A DNA stretch of 40,478 nt from Mucilaginibacter sp. (lineage in GTDB: Bacteria > Bacteroidota > Bacteroidia > Sphingobacteriales > Sphingobacteriaceae). Position numbers and translations under genes: made by a program. Shown here piece by piece: positions 17,394 to 26,677 of this stretch; within the stretch, counting starts at the first letter, position 1, and each line of letters starts with the position of its first letter. Where the stretch lies: assembly GCA_025929405.1 (NCBI GenBank), contig JAICMD010000003.1, forward strand, positions 1-40,478. Direction: 5' to 3'. The notes beneath the pieces were generated by a model, which saw only the letters and a list, made by a program, of their open reading frames with translations, was not told the DNA's origin and did no database searches.

Positions 17394-17413
17394 CAGCTCA
17401 AATTTTATAAACA

Positions 17414-18907
17414 ATGATGGATTTGGTAATTCCGGATAAAACACATGATGAAAGCAGGCAAGGCGAGGCTTTGTTGTTAGATCCTGTAGAAGGGAAAAAC
17501 AATGGCCGCAAACTGTATATAGAAAGCTATGGCTGCGCCATGAATTTTTCGGACAGTGAGATAGTGGCCTCAATTTTGGCCGAGCAGGGATTTGAAACAA
17601 CCGGCGATTTTACCAATGCTGATGTTATATTTATTAACACCTGCTCCATACGCGAAAATGCCGAAACACGGGTGCGTAACCGCCTTAAAGAGTTTAAAAC
17701 AGCCAAAAGCAAAAACCCCGGTATGGTGGTTGGTGTGCTGGGCTGCATGGCGGAGCGCTTAAAATCTAAATTTTTAGAGGAAGAAAAACTGGTTGATGTG
17801 GTAGTAGGCCCCGATGCTTACCGCGACCTGCCTAACTTAATTGATCAGGTTGATGGGGGTCAAAAAGCAGTAAACGTATTGCTATCGCGCGAGGAAACCT
17901 ATGCAGATATTAATCCTGTGCGTTTAAACAGCAATGGCATAAATGCCTTTGTATCTATTATGCGCGGCTGCGATAATATGTGCTCATTTTGCGTAGTGCC
18001 GTTTACCCGTGGCCGCGAGCGCAGCCGCGACCCATACTCGGTAGTAAAGGAATGTACCGATCTGTTTAACAGCGGTTACCGTGAGGTTACCTTGCTGGGG
18101 CAGAATGTAGACTCATATAAATGGGCAAAACCTCATCCTGCCCTTTCCCAAGGAGAGGATTCTGATGAGCAAATTGAAAATAAAGACTTCCTCTCCCTTG
18201 GAAAGGGCTGGGGAGAGGTCGTAAACTTTGCTAACCTGTTAGAGATGGTTGCTTTGATAAATCCTGACCTGCGCGTTCGTTTTTCAACTTCGCATCCTAA
18301 GGATATTACCGATGAAGTGTTATATACCATAGCTAAGTACGATAATATTTGCAAGTACATACATCTGCCGGTCCAATCGGGCAATAGCCGTGTGCTTGAG
18401 TTGATGAACCGTACTTACGATCGTGAATGGTACATTAACAGGATAGATGCCATCCGCAGGATATTGCCTGATTGCGCTATATCAACTGATGTAATTACAG
18501 GTTTTTGTACCGAAACGGAAGAAGAGCATAAAGAAACCGTAAGCATGATGGAATATGTAAAATACGATTTTGCATATATGTTTATGTATTCTGAAAGGCC
18601 GGGTACCCTGGCTGCCAAGCGATATACCGATGATATACCCGAGGATGTTAAAGCAGCAAGGTTAACCGAAATTGTGGCCCTGCAGCAACAGCACTCGCAT
18701 AGCCGCTTACTTGACCAAATTGGCAAAGTGCAAAAAGTATTGATAGAAGGCTATTCAAAAAAATCAAAAAACGACTATTGTGGCCGCAGCGATCAGAATG
18801 CTATGGTAGTTTTCCCGGTTGATGAACGGTTTAAACCGGGACAATACGTGAATGTGTTGGCTGAGCGGTGCACAACAGCCACCCTAATGGGTAAAATAAT
18901 AAACTAA
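17414..18907 (+). CDS. miaB: tRNA-2-methylthio-N6-dimethylallyladenosine synthase MiaB, with an in-frame palindromic insertion
   Basis: 497 residues. Radical-SAM methylthiotransferase that modifies i6A37 of tRNAs reading UNN codons. The N-terminal UPF0004 domain binds the auxiliary cluster through C41 (ESYGCAMN), C77 (NTCSIREN) and C111 (GCMAER). The radical-SAM motif is C186-x3-C190-x2-C193 ([22 protein letters not shown], the MiaB hallmark). The C-terminal TRAM domain runs from about 430. Between NVDSYKW and FANLLEM the protein has about 34 residues (238-271) where E. coli MiaB has about 11. This stretch is encoded by an imperfect DNA palindrome (18130-18219). The catalytic parts are intact, so the enzyme is probably active. 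First gene of the housekeeping block. Confidence 0.97.
   Translation: MMDLVIPDKTHDESRQGEALLLDPVEGKNNGRKLYIESYGCAMNFSDSEIVASILAEQGFETTGDFTNADVIFINTCSIRENAETRVRNRLKEFKTAKSKNPGMVVGVLGCMAERLKSKFLEEEKLVDVVVGPDAYRDLPNLIDQVDGGQKAVNVLLSREETYADINPVRLNSNGINAFVSIMRGCDNMCSFCVVPFTRGRERSRDPYSVVKECTDLFNSGYREVTLLGQNVDSYKWAKPHPALSQGEDSDEQIENKDFLSLGKGWGEVVNFANLLEMVALINPDLRVRFSTSHPKDITDEVLYTIAKYDNICKYIHLPVQSGNSRVLELMNRTYDREWYINRIDAIRRILPDCAISTDVITGFCTETEEEHKETVSMMEYVKYDFAYMFMYSERPGTLAAKRYTDDIPEDVKAARLTEIVALQQQHSHSRLLDQIGKVQKVLIEGYSKKSKNDYCGRSDQNAMVVFPVDERFKPGQYVNVLAERCTTATLMGKIIN
18130..18219 (+). repeat. Palindromic repeat element inside miaB coding sequence
   Basis: Left arm 18130-18159 (ACCTCATCCTGCCCTTTCCC...) and right arm 18190-18219 (...GAAAGGGCTGGGGAGAGGT) are imperfect reverse complements over about 30 bases, spaced by 30 AT-rich bases. 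The 90-bp element is read through in frame without a stop and encodes residues about 239-269. The arm motif (CCTCTCC, AAGG, CCCTTTCC, AGCCC) is of the kind that occurs as dispersed intergenic palindromes in Bacteroidota and other bacteria. Confidence 0.8.
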
Positions 18908-18960
18908 AACCTAAAACTGTCTTGAATCTTGACACTTAATTCTTGATTCTAAACACAACA

Positions 18961-20205
18961 ATGGAAATACAAGAAATAAAACAACGCTTTGGTATCATCG
19001 GCAACTCGCCGTTATTGAACCGGGCCATAAATATTGCTAACCAGGTAGCACCTACGGATATTTCGGTTTTAATAACCGGCGAAAGCGGCAGCGGTAAAGA
19101 GGTGTTTTCGCACATTATCCATCAAATGAGTCCGCGCAAGCATGGGCCGTTTATTGCGGTAAACTGCGGCGCTATTCCGGAGGGTACCATTGATTCGGAA
19201 CTGTTTGGACACGAAAAAGGAGCCTATACCGGTGCTGTGGGCGAACGTAAAGGTTATTTTGAAACCGTAAACGGCGGTACCATATTTTTAGATGAGATTG
19301 CCGAAATGCCGCTGGGTACACAAGCACGACTTCTGAGGGTTCTTGAGTCGGGCCAGTACATCAAGGTAGGTTCGTCAAAGGTTGAAAAAACCAATGTGCG
19401 TGTAATTGCCGCTACCAATGTAGATGTGTATGATGCGGTAAAGAATGGTAAATTCAGGGAAGACCTTTATTATCGTTTAAATACCGTTCCGTTAAGAATA
19501 CCGCCACTGCGCGACAGGAAGGAAGACATATACCTGCTATTCCGCAAGTTCACGGCCGATTTTACCGACAAATACCGCACACCACCTATTCAGTTAGACG
19601 ATGAGGCACAGCAGATGTTAATAAATTATTCGTGGCCGGGTAATGTTCGTCAGCTAAAAAATATGGCCGAGCAACTTGCCGTATTAGAGCGCGACCGTAT
19701 AATTACAGCGCAAACGTTGCTGACCTACATCCCGCAGGAAACAGGTGGGCGCAACCTGCCTATGCGTATTGATAGCCAGCCGAAAGAAGATTTTTCTGAA
19801 CGGGATATATTATACAAGGTTTTGTTTGATATGAAGCGTGACATGGTGGAACTTAAAAAGCTGGTAGCTGATATTATTGAACATGGCGGTGTTAGCGTAA
19901 ATACGGCGGCACATTCGCAAACTTTAAAGCAGTTGTACCGCGATGTAGAAATTCCCGGCAGCGCCGATCCGCAATTTACCTTGCAACAACCCGTTAATAC
20001 CGTTATAAATAATGGTGCCGATACCTTTAATCTAACGCATCATGACGCCCAGGAAGTAGAAGAATCATTATCATTGATTGAAAAGGAATCTGATCTGATA
20101 CGCAAGGCCCTTAAAAAGCACAAGGGCAAACGTAAACTGGCCGCTAATGAGCTGGGGATATCTGAAAGAACATTATACAGAAAAATAAAAGAACTTAACT
20201 TATAG
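18961..20205 (+). CDS. Sigma-54-dependent transcriptional activator without receiver domain
   Basis: 414 residues from the ATG at 18961 (MEIQEIKQRF). It drives open-complex formation by RNA polymerase with sigma-54. The AAA+ domain begins almost at the N-terminus: Walker A GESGSGKE (40-47), sigma-54 contact loop GAYTGA (87-92, a Y-for-F variant of GAFTGA), Walker B IFLDE (108-112), and the R-finger region LYYRLNTVPLRIPPLRDR. A linker and C-terminal Fis-type HTH (about 375-414, KRKLAANELGISERTLYRKIKEL) follow. There is no receiver, GAF or PAS input domain, so activity must be set by abundance or a partner protein. It precedes the LptE gene by 5 bp, suggesting one operon with envelope genes. 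Confidence 0.95.
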   Translation: MEIQEIKQRFGIIGNSPLLNRAINIANQVAPTDISVLITGESGSGKEVFSHIIHQMSPRKHGPFIAVNCGAIPEGTIDSELFGHEKGAYTGAVGERKGYFETVNGGTIFLDEIAEMPLGTQARLLRVLESGQYIKVGSSKVEKTNVRVIAATNVDVYDAVKNGKFREDLYYRLNTVPLRIPPLRDRKEDIYLLFRKFTADFTDKYRTPPIQLDDEAQQMLINYSWPGNVRQLKNMAEQLAVLERDRIITAQTLLTYIPQETGGRNLPMRIDSQPKEDFSERDILYKVLFDMKRDMVELKKLVADIIEHGGVSVNTAAHSQTLKQLYRDVEIPGSADPQFTLQQPVNTVINNGADTFNLTHHDAQEVEESLSLIEKESDLIRKALKKHKGKRKLAANELGISERTLYRKIKELNL

Positions 20206-20210
20206 CAGGT

Positions 20211-20726
20211 ATGAAGAGATTTTTGGGGTTGATTATTATGTTGGGTTTTGTGGGATTACTTTGCCCCTCATGTTATACATTAAAAAGTAATGTAATACCG
20301 CCAGAGATGAACACCATTAACGTTGGTTATTTTGAAAATGATGCCCCGCTGGTAGTAAGTACGCTTAGCCAAACATTTACCGAGGCTTTAAAACAGCGTA
20401 TACGGTCAACCACGCGATTAAGCATCGTAACCAGCAAGGAGGATGCAAGCCTTACAGGTGCAATAACTGATTACCGTTATGCGCCAATATCCATCCAGGC
20501 CACCAATAGTAGTTCTGCTCCGCCAATTGCCGGTGCATCTGCCCTTACAATTACGGTAAGGGTTAAGTTTGTTTATGATGCCAATAAAAAGCTGAATTTT
20601 GAACAGTCGTTTAGCAAATCAATGAACTATACCGGCGACCTGGCAGCACAGGAACAAAATCTTATACAAGCTATCAGCAAACAACTGATAGACGATATTT
20701 TTAATACGGCCTTTAATAATTGGTAA
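20211..20726 (+). CDS. lptE: LptE family lipoprotein (LPS assembly)
   Basis: 171 residues. A signal peptide of lipoprotein type ends at C21 (LLCPSCYTL; the lipobox is non-canonical at -3). The mature part has the LptE-like fold pattern: INVGYFENDAPLVVSTLSQTFTEALKQRI near the start, a central DASLTGAITDYRY strand and a C-terminal helix LIQAISKQLIDDIFNTAFNNW. LptE plugs the LptD barrel and delivers LPS to the outer leaflet. The call rests on pattern and on the conserved Bacteroidota order (sigma-54 activator, lptE, secG). Five bp after the activator gene. Confidence 0.85.
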   Translation: MKRFLGLIIMLGFVGLLCPSCYTLKSNVIPPEMNTINVGYFENDAPLVVSTLSQTFTEALKQRIRSTTRLSIVTSKEDASLTGAITDYRYAPISIQATNSSSAPPIAGASALTITVRVKFVYDANKKLNFEQSFSKSMNYTGDLAAQEQNLIQAISKQLIDDIFNTAFNNW

Positions 20727-20747
20727 CCATTTAGTAGCTTCAACGCA

Positions 20748-21917
20748 GTGGAACAACTGAACGATATAGATAATGGTTTATTATGGAAGGCGCTTGCCAA
20801 CCCTGCCGAAAATGCTGCGGGCGTTGCGGTGCTGGTTGATAAATATCCGCAAAGCGGATTGTTACGTGCCATGCTTGCAGGTAATGGTAATGAACGCAAT
20901 ATAAAACATGCCGCCGTCTATATTAATCCCACATCATTATGCAAAATAGTTAACGCGCCTGATACCCTGCCGGTTGTTTCGCAAAAACAAATTATATGGG
21001 CGGATGGTGCAAGTGACTTGCAAGTTGAGGAGAAAGCTGATGAGGTTATTGAAGAGCCTGTAGCTGAATACCACTTTGGCGAAGATATAAAACACGAAGA
21101 AGTTAATAATGAACCTGATGCTATTGTGACGTACCGTGAGGATATTGAGGATGATGTGTATGACGAGATAGTAAGTATTGAGGATATATATTTAGAACAG
21201 ATATCGGCACCTGCGAATCAGGAGTCTGATCCAATTGAAAAAACGGATGCGGCTGAAGAACCGGTGAGCCAAATACCCGAAAATGATCATTTTGTAATTG
21301 ATTCGGCATTTACGCAGGAGCAGCCGGATAATAACATTGTACCCGATGCGCCTGCTACAAAACCGGCTAAGTTGCATATTAACAATAACGATCTGTCGAG
21401 GTATAATGACGAGACAATGCCTTACAGCTTTATGTGGTGGTTGGATAAAACCCGTAAGGAATATGCCGGTACCTACCAGCCCTATGTTGTTTTTAATGCA
21501 GGCCCTGCCCAGCCACCACAAGTGGCCGAAAAACCGGAGGTTGATGAATTGCAACAACAGTATGTAGAAAGCATATTTAATTTAAATGCTATTGAAGAGT
21601 TGGAGCGTAGCACTTCTGTATCCAAAAAAGAAATAAAATTTGATACCAGTAAAAAGGAAGACCGTATTATTAAACGATTTATACAAGCCGAGCCGCAAAT
21701 AAAGCATCCAACCAATATAATGGATAACGAGAACAAGGCCCGGAGAAGCTCGGAAGATGCGGATGAATTTGTAACCGAAACTTTGGCGCGCATTTACACC
21801 GAGCAAATGCTGTATCAAAAGGCAATAAATGCCTACAAAAAATTGATGTTGAAATTCCCGGAAAAAAGCGTTTACTTTGCCGGTCAGATTGAACAGATAG
21901 AAAAGAAATCAAATTAA
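20748..21917 (+). CDS. Acidic protein with C-terminal TPR-like unit, unknown function
   Basis: 389 residues from a GTG at 20748; no ATG is available before the conserved N-terminal helix (LLWKALANPAENAAGVAVLVDKYPQSGLLRAML). The middle (about 85-200) is very acidic and low in complexity, rich in E, D and P. The C-terminal 50 residues (ETLARIYTEQMLYQKAINAYKKLMLKFPEKSVYF) form a TPR-like pair of helices. No signal peptide, so probably cytoplasmic. It lies between lptE (21 bp) and secG (7 bp) in what looks like a single operon. The unknown protein in this conserved place may serve envelope assembly; that is inference. Confidence 0.82.
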   Translation: MEQLNDIDNGLLWKALANPAENAAGVAVLVDKYPQSGLLRAMLAGNGNERNIKHAAVYINPTSLCKIVNAPDTLPVVSQKQIIWADGASDLQVEEKADEVIEEPVAEYHFGEDIKHEEVNNEPDAIVTYREDIEDDVYDEIVSIEDIYLEQISAPANQESDPIEKTDAAEEPVSQIPENDHFVIDSAFTQEQPDNNIVPDAPATKPAKLHINNNDLSRYNDETMPYSFMWWLDKTRKEYAGTYQPYVVFNAGPAQPPQVAEKPEVDELQQQYVESIFNLNAIEELERSTSVSKKEIKFDTSKKEDRIIKRFIQAEPQIKHPTNIMDNENKARRSSEDADEFVTETLARIYTEQMLYQKAINAYKKLMLKFPEKSVYFAGQIEQIEKKSN

Positions 21918-21924
21918 TATAAAA

Positions 21925-22290
21925 ATGTATTTAGTTTTAATAATCATATCCATTATTGTATGCTTCCTGTTAGGGGCTATTGTGTTGATACAAAATCCTA
22001 AAGGCGGTGGCCTTACTTCTAACTTTTCAAGTCAGTCGCAACTAATGGGTGTACAAAAAACCGGCGATTTTTTAGAAAAAGGCACCTGGGTATTGGCCAT
22101 AGGCTTAATGGTACTAACGCTTTTAATTAATATAGCTGTAAAAAGTGGCGTATCATCAGACGGTGCTGCAGGCGCAAAGTACCAGGAGCAAATTAATAAA
22201 TCATTAAAGGCTCCGGCATCAGCACCATCGGCAGCGCCTTTGTTGCCAGGTACAACACCTGCAAGTACAACACCTGCTCCAAAAAAGTAA
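21925..22290 (+). CDS. secG: Preprotein translocase subunit SecG
   Basis: 121 residues. Two membrane segments (about 2-22 and 54-74) are joined by the conserved loop QNPKGGGLTSNFSSQSQLMGVQKTGDFLEK, the SecG signature. A low-complexity Ala/Pro/Thr tail ends in PAPKK. SecG assists the SecYE channel in the inner membrane. Seven bp after the acidic protein gene; followed by a strong terminator. Confidence 0.95.
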   Translation: MYLVLIIISIIVCFLLGAIVLIQNPKGGGLTSNFSSQSQLMGVQKTGDFLEKGTWVLAIGLMVLTLLINIAVKSGVSSDGAAGAKYQEQINKSLKAPASAPSAAPLLPGTTPASTTPAPKK

Positions 22291-22312
22291 TTAATTAACC
22301 AATTATATTATT

Positions 22313-22337
22313 AAGGCCCGGAACATATCCGGGCCTT
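22313..22337 (+). terminator. Rho-independent terminator after secG
   Basis: AAGGCCCGGA / TCCGGGCCTT, 10-bp perfect stem, 5-nt loop, then GTTTGTTTTAT. It closes the miaB-to-secG block and separates it from groES. Confidence 0.85.
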
Positions 22338-22539
22338 GTTTGTTTTATATTTGTACTGACACGTTGGCACTTAACATTAAGCCATTGTAAACCATTAAAA
22401 CATCCGGTTACATAAATCTGACAATACAACAGTTATCCATGTCAATAAAGGCATTTTATGTCGGTTGGCATAATTGATGATGAGGGCAAGCGTAAACACA
22501 AACTTTTTTATAAACTCAAAAAAAAAGAAATATATAACT

Positions 22540-22833
22540 ATGTCATTAAAAATTAAACCGAGCGCAGACAGGGTAGTAGTTGAAGCTGCCGCTGCAGAAG
22601 AGAAGACCGCTTCAGGCATCATTATTCCTGATACGGCTAAAGAAAAACCTCAAAAAGGAACTATCGTAGCCGTTGGTCCGGGTAAATATGCTGATGTATC
22701 AGGGGTACTTATACCTATGGCTTACAAAGTAGGCGACGATGTTTTATATGGAAAATATGCAGGTACCGAAATTACTGTTGAAGGTAAAGAGTACCTTATA
22801 ATGCGCGAATCTGATATTCTTGCAACGCTTTAA
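22540..22833 (+). CDS. groES: Co-chaperonin GroES
   Basis: 97 residues from the ATG at 22540 ([23 protein letters not shown]). An upstream in-frame ATG would add 22 atypical residues. GroES caps the GroEL cavity. Mobile loop region [20 protein letters not shown] and the C-terminal [13 protein letters not shown] are typical. Its leader (22338-22539) carries a TATATTTG element at 22346-22353 that could be a promoter with a long untranslated region. No CIRCE inverted repeat (TTAGCACTC-N9-GAGTGCTAA) is present, so HrcA control is not indicated. Confidence 0.98.
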   Translation: MSLKIKPSADRVVVEAAAAEEKTASGIIIPDTAKEKPQKGTIVAVGPGKYADVSGVLIPMAYKVGDDVLYGKYAGTEITVEGKEYLIMRESDILATL

Positions 22834-22945
22834 TTAATGTAAAGTTGGGTAAAGTTATAAAGGTTGAAGTAGTTCAAAACTATAACATTACAACCCTTAA
22901 CAACAATTAAAACATAATTACTAACTCAAAAATTTAAAAAACACA

Positions 22946-24577
22946 ATGTCAAAACAAGTTAAATATAATGTTGAAGCGCGTGATGCCTTAAAAAGAGGTG
23001 TTGATGTTTTAGCAAACGCAGTAAAAGTTACTTTAGGCCCTAAAGGACGTAATGTAATTATTGATAAAAAATTTGGTTCGCCGGCAATTACCAAAGATGG
23101 TGTAACTGTAGCAAAAGAAATTGAGTTAAAAGACTCATTAGAGAATATGGGTGCCCAAATGGTTAAAGAAGTTGCCTCAAAAACTGCTGATATAGCAGGT
23201 GACGGTACCACTACTGCAACTGTATTGGCACAGGCTATTGTAACTGCCGGTATTAAAAACGTAGCAGCAGGTGCTAACCCTATGGATTTAAAACGCGGTA
23301 TTGACAAAGCTGTTACTGCAGTGGTTGAAAATTTAAGAACACAATCACAAACCGTAGGCGAAGACAATAACAAAATAAAACAGGTTGCTGCAATATCAGC
23401 CAATAATGATGAGTTGATAGGTTCATTAATTGCTGATGCAATGGGTAAAGTTGGTAAAGACGGTGTTATAACTGTTGAAGAAGCTAAAGGTACTGAAACC
23501 GAAGTTAAAACTGTAGAAGGTATGCAGTTTGACCGTGGTTACCTGTCGGCTTACTTTGTTACCAATACTGATAAAATGGAAGCAGAACTGGAAAATCCTT
23601 ATGTGCTTATCTACGACAAAAAAATATCTTCAATGAAGGAATTACTACCTATTTTGGAGAAACAGGTACAAACAGGCAAACCATTATTGATCATTTCTGA
23701 AGATTTGGACGGCGAGGCTTTATCAACTTTAGTGGTAAACAAAATCCGTGGTTCACTGAAAGTTGCTGCTGTTAAAGCACCCGGCTTTGGCGATCGTCGT
23801 AAAGCTATGTTAGAAGACATTGCTACCCTTACAGGTGGTACTGTAATATCAGAAGAGCAAGGTTACAAACTGGAAAATGCCGACCTGAGCTACTTAGGTA
23901 CTGCAGAGAAAGTAGTTGTTGATAAAGACAATACTACTATCATCAACGGCGGTGGCCAGTCAGAAAATATCAAAGGCCGCGTTAATCAGATCAAATCTCA
24001 GATGGAAACTACAACATCTGATTATGATAAAGAAAAATTGCAGGAGCGTTTAGCTAAGTTAGCAGGCGGCGTGGCTGTATTATATGTTGGTGCAGCTACC
24101 GAGGTTGAAATGAAAGAGAAAAAAGACCGTGTTGACGATGCATTACATGCAACCCGTGCCGCTGTTGAAGAAGGTATAGTTGCAGGTGGTGGTGTTGCCT
24201 TTATCCGCGCGGTTGAAGCTTTGGCTAATTTAAAAGGTGATAACGAGGACGAAAATACTGGTATCCAGATTATCCGTCGTGCTATTGAAGAACCATTGCG
24301 TCAAATTTGCGAAAATGCAGGTATTGAAGGTTCAATTGTAGTGCAAAAAGTAAAAGAAGGCAAAGCCGATTTTGGTTACAATGCACGTACTGATAAATAC
24401 GAAAACTTAATTGGTGCCGGTGTAATTGATCCAACCAAGGTAAGCCGTGTAGCTTTAGAGAACGCAGCTTCAATTGCTTCGATGTTGTTAACAACCGAGT
24501 GTGTATTGGCTGATGATCCTGAAGAAGCACCAGCAGGCCCACCAATGGGCGGCGGCGGCATGGGTGGTATGATGTAA
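22946..24577 (+). CDS. groL: Chaperonin GroEL
   Basis: 543 residues, full length. ATP-binding and ring motifs are present: [15 protein letters not shown], the [12 protein letters not shown] nucleotide motif, [15 protein letters not shown] and the C-terminal flexible tail [12 protein letters not shown]. It folds proteins in the cytoplasm with GroES, encoded 112 bp upstream. Codon use is smoother than in neighbouring genes, as expected for high expression. A strong terminator follows. Confidence 0.99.
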   Translation: MSKQVKYNVEARDALKRGVDVLANAVKVTLGPKGRNVIIDKKFGSPAITKDGVTVAKEIELKDSLENMGAQMVKEVASKTADIAGDGTTTATVLAQAIVTAGIKNVAAGANPMDLKRGIDKAVTAVVENLRTQSQTVGEDNNKIKQVAAISANNDELIGSLIADAMGKVGKDGVITVEEAKGTETEVKTVEGMQFDRGYLSAYFVTNTDKMEAELENPYVLIYDKKISSMKELLPILEKQVQTGKPLLIISEDLDGEALSTLVVNKIRGSLKVAAVKAPGFGDRRKAMLEDIATLTGGTVISEEQGYKLENADLSYLGTAEKVVVDKDNTTIINGGGQSENIKGRVNQIKSQMETTTSDYDKEKLQERLAKLAGGVAVLYVGAATEVEMKEKKDRVDDALHATRAAVEEGIVAGGGVAFIRAVEALANLKGDNEDENTGIQIIRRAIEEPLRQICENAGIEGSIVVQKVKEGKADFGYNARTDKYENLIGAGVIDPTKVSRVALENAASIASMLLTTECVLADDPEEAPAGPPMGGGGMGGMM

Positions 24578-24610
24578 GCCCCCGGCCCTTTAAAGAGGAA
24601 TATATAAATA

Positions 24611-24646
24611 AAAAACCCTTGTATGCAAAAGCATACAAGGGTTTTT
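24611..24646. terminator. Strong bidirectional terminator between groL and the convergent gene
   Basis: AAAAACCCTTGTATGC / GCATACAAGGGTTTTT, 16-bp perfect stem with AAAA loop and T-runs on both strands. The right arm touches the probable true stop codon (24646-24648) of the frameshifted gene on the minus strand. Confidence 0.92.
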
Positions 24647-25547
24647 TATTGCACCATCTGTTGTAACGTTATTAACTGTTGTTTTTTCATTTCAGAAAAG
24701 TCAGACAACGCAATCCAACTATTGAACATGCCAAAATACCAATCGGTAATTTTACCATTTACCATAATATCATTAGTAAACTTGTTTTTATTTGCTCAAA
24801 CAAAAGCGGATTTGCCAAATATTGTGCAACTGATGATAGATAGTTTTTTACAAGCATCTCTCGTTTTGAATAACTATTAACAGTGGGTTTGTTCAATATT
24901 TCAATTGCAGTGGCAGGTTTTTCGGCCATTAATAAAACTTCGGCGTAGTCAAGCATAAATGTTGGTTGCATTAATATATTCCGTTTAATATTTTGATCAA
25001 CAACAAGCTGATAGGTTATTACCGCACTATCTATCAGTTGATGATAACGCATCTCATTATGCAACTGTTTATATAAAATAGCAGCCTGTTGTATGCTGCC
25101 GAGGCCAGGGCACATGTTATTTTTTAAAAAAAATAAATGAGTTTTTGCAGCTTCTTCCAATTGACCTAAAGCATATTCTGCATTTGCTTTATTAATTTTT
25201 ACCCAGTTGGTAATGTTGATATTGTGTTTATCGTTCTTAATTTCCTTAGCTATAAAGCGGTTAAAATCATTAATTGCCCCTTTGTAGTCAGATAATTTAA
25301 AGCGGGCCTCACCAATTTGCTCCCATAGTACATTTTTATTGTAGGCATTACTATCTAATAGTATAGCTTGTTGAGCATTCTCAACTATTTTGGGCCAATT
25401 TTGCTGGTAATAAAGCGCCCGGATATTCCTGGTTAGCATTGTGGCACGGTCACTTGGCGATAAATTATCATTTTGCGACTGGGCAAACGTACTATTCGAT
25501 AATACGATTAATATTACCGCTAAAAGTTTTGAGAAAGGTTTAAGCAT
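24646..25547 (-). CDS. Secreted helical-repeat (TPR-like) protein, broken by a one-base frameshift near the 3' end
   Basis: The continuous frame runs 25547 to 24759 (262 residues) with a signal peptide (MLKPFSKLLAVILIVLSNSTFAQ) and TPR-like helices (LWEQIGEARFKLSDYKGAINDF, NKANAEYALGQLEEAAKTH). It then ends in an odd tail, TSLLMILW. One frame over, starting at an A5 run (plus-strand T5 at 24785-24789), a clean sequence continues, NKFTNDIMVNGKITDWYFGM and onward, for 45 residues to a stop at 24646-24648. That stop abuts the terminator. Adding one A restores a 300-residue protein. The gene is therefore either a recent pseudogene, subject to slippage, or carries a homopolymer sequencing error. 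Function unknown. Confidence 0.75.
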
Positions 25548-25888
25548 TATTAAAGTTATAAAATATCCTAAATAATTTGTATTTAATTATATACAGCAAA
25601 TTTTCAATACTACACACTTCGGTTTTGTCAATTCATAGTAAACTGACGGTCATCAGTTAATCAAATGATTAATTTCATAATATCCGTGCTACAATTAACC
25701 ATATTTTTGTGTACTGATCTTATTATTTAAAAAAGGCACAACAATTGAATATACTATTATATGAAACATTTAACAGCTACAACAAAACATCTCCGTTTAA
25801 CCTTAGTGGATTGGGTGTTATTTAAAGGTCCTGAACTGTTTATAACTATTTACGGAAAATAATAATTAGTAACTTCGTGACTCTAAAC
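25548..25888. other. 341-bp AT-rich divergent intergenic region
   Basis: Lies between the frameshifted gene (minus) and the mechanosensitive channel (plus) and must contain both promoters. The only open frame is a 33-codon one at 25761-25862 (MKHLTATTKHLRL...); it has no ribosome site and no recognisable features, so I do not call it a gene. A TAACTTCG near 25870 resembles a -7 element with one mismatch. Confidence 0.5.
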
Positions 25889-26674
25889 ATGAAGCTACAG
25901 GAATTATATGATCTGGCCTATAAATGGCTTTTAATAAACGGCTCAAAACTAATAATAGGCTTAATAGTATTATTAGTAGGGTTAAGGCTCATTAAAACAT
26001 TCACGCTGCGTATTCGCGCACGCATGAGCCGCCGAAAAGTACACTCTTCATTACAACCATTTTTTCTTAGCCTTGCAATTACCGCATTATATGTATTGCT
26101 TATAATATTGGTATTAAATATTGTTGGCTTCCCACTGGCTGTATTTAGTACTATTTTGGGCGGCTTCACTGTTGCCGTTGGCCTTGCACTTTCGGGTACT
26201 TTTCAAAACTTTGCGGGTGGAGTATTAATATTATTATTAAAACCTTTTGAGCTTGATGACAATATTGTTGCCCAGGGACAGGAGGGCAAGGTAACGTCCA
26301 TACAAATATTTTATACTGTATTAATTACTGCCGATAATAAAACCATCATTATTCCTAACGGCAAGCTTTTTAACGAGGTAATAGTAAACATCACCCGCGA
26401 AGGTAAACGCCGTCTTGATTTTGAAGTACGTTTAGGTTACTATGTAGATATTGACCAGGTAAAGGAAATTATGCTGGAGACTGTAAAATCTACTACAGGT
26501 ATATTGGCTGATCCATCAAACCGTGTAGGCATAATTGCACTGGAAGTTGATTCGATACGTTTTGCAGTAAATGTATGGGTGCAGCCTGCCAACTTTTTAA
26601 CTACCAAAATAGCCCTGCAGGAAAACATCCTTAAAAATTTAAAAGCTGCAGGGGTAAGGTTGTTAGGGACTTGA
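25889..26674 (+). CDS. Small-conductance mechanosensitive channel (MscS family)
   Basis: 261 residues from the ATG at 25889 (MKLQELYDL); a GTG four codons earlier is possible. Three membrane segments (about 18-38, 60-84 and 86-108) end in the pore helix GGFTVAVGLALSGTFQNFAGG, with the Gly/Ala packing typical of MscS TM3. The beta domain (LLKPFELDDNIVAQGQEGKV..., TIIIPNGKLFNEVIVNITREG) and C-terminal alpha/beta domain follow. It releases solutes on hypo-osmotic shock through the inner membrane. Length is near that of E. coli MscS (286). Converges with lipB, with 3 bp between the stops. Confidence 0.95.
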   Translation: MKLQELYDLAYKWLLINGSKLIIGLIVLLVGLRLIKTFTLRIRARMSRRKVHSSLQPFFLSLAITALYVLLIILVLNIVGFPLAVFSTILGGFTVAVGLALSGTFQNFAGGVLILLLKPFELDDNIVAQGQEGKVTSIQIFYTVLITADNKTIIIPNGKLFNEVIVNITREGKRRLDFEVRLGYYVDIDQVKEIMLETVKSTTGILADPSNRVGIIALEVDSIRFAVNVWVQPANFLTTKIALQENILKNLKAAGVRLLGT

Positions 26675-26677
26675 TAG

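Noticed and set aside
22360-22383. TTGGCACTTAACATTAAG, resembling a sigma-54 promoter -24 element upstream of groES
   Set aside because: The -24 part fits TGGCAC but the -12 GC element is missing at the required spacing.
22338-22539. CIRCE/HrcA operator upstream of groES
   Set aside because: No TTAGCACTC-N9-GAGTGCTAA inverted repeat or close variant is present.
24783-24792. Programmed -1 frameshift site at the A5 run
   Set aside because: The sequence ATA AAA ACA is not a canonical X XXY YYZ heptamer (it would need six A), and I see no clear stimulating stem; mutation or sequencing error is more likely.
25761-25862. 33-codon open frame upstream of the MscS gene
   Set aside because: No ribosome site, no membrane or conserved pattern, and length within chance expectation.
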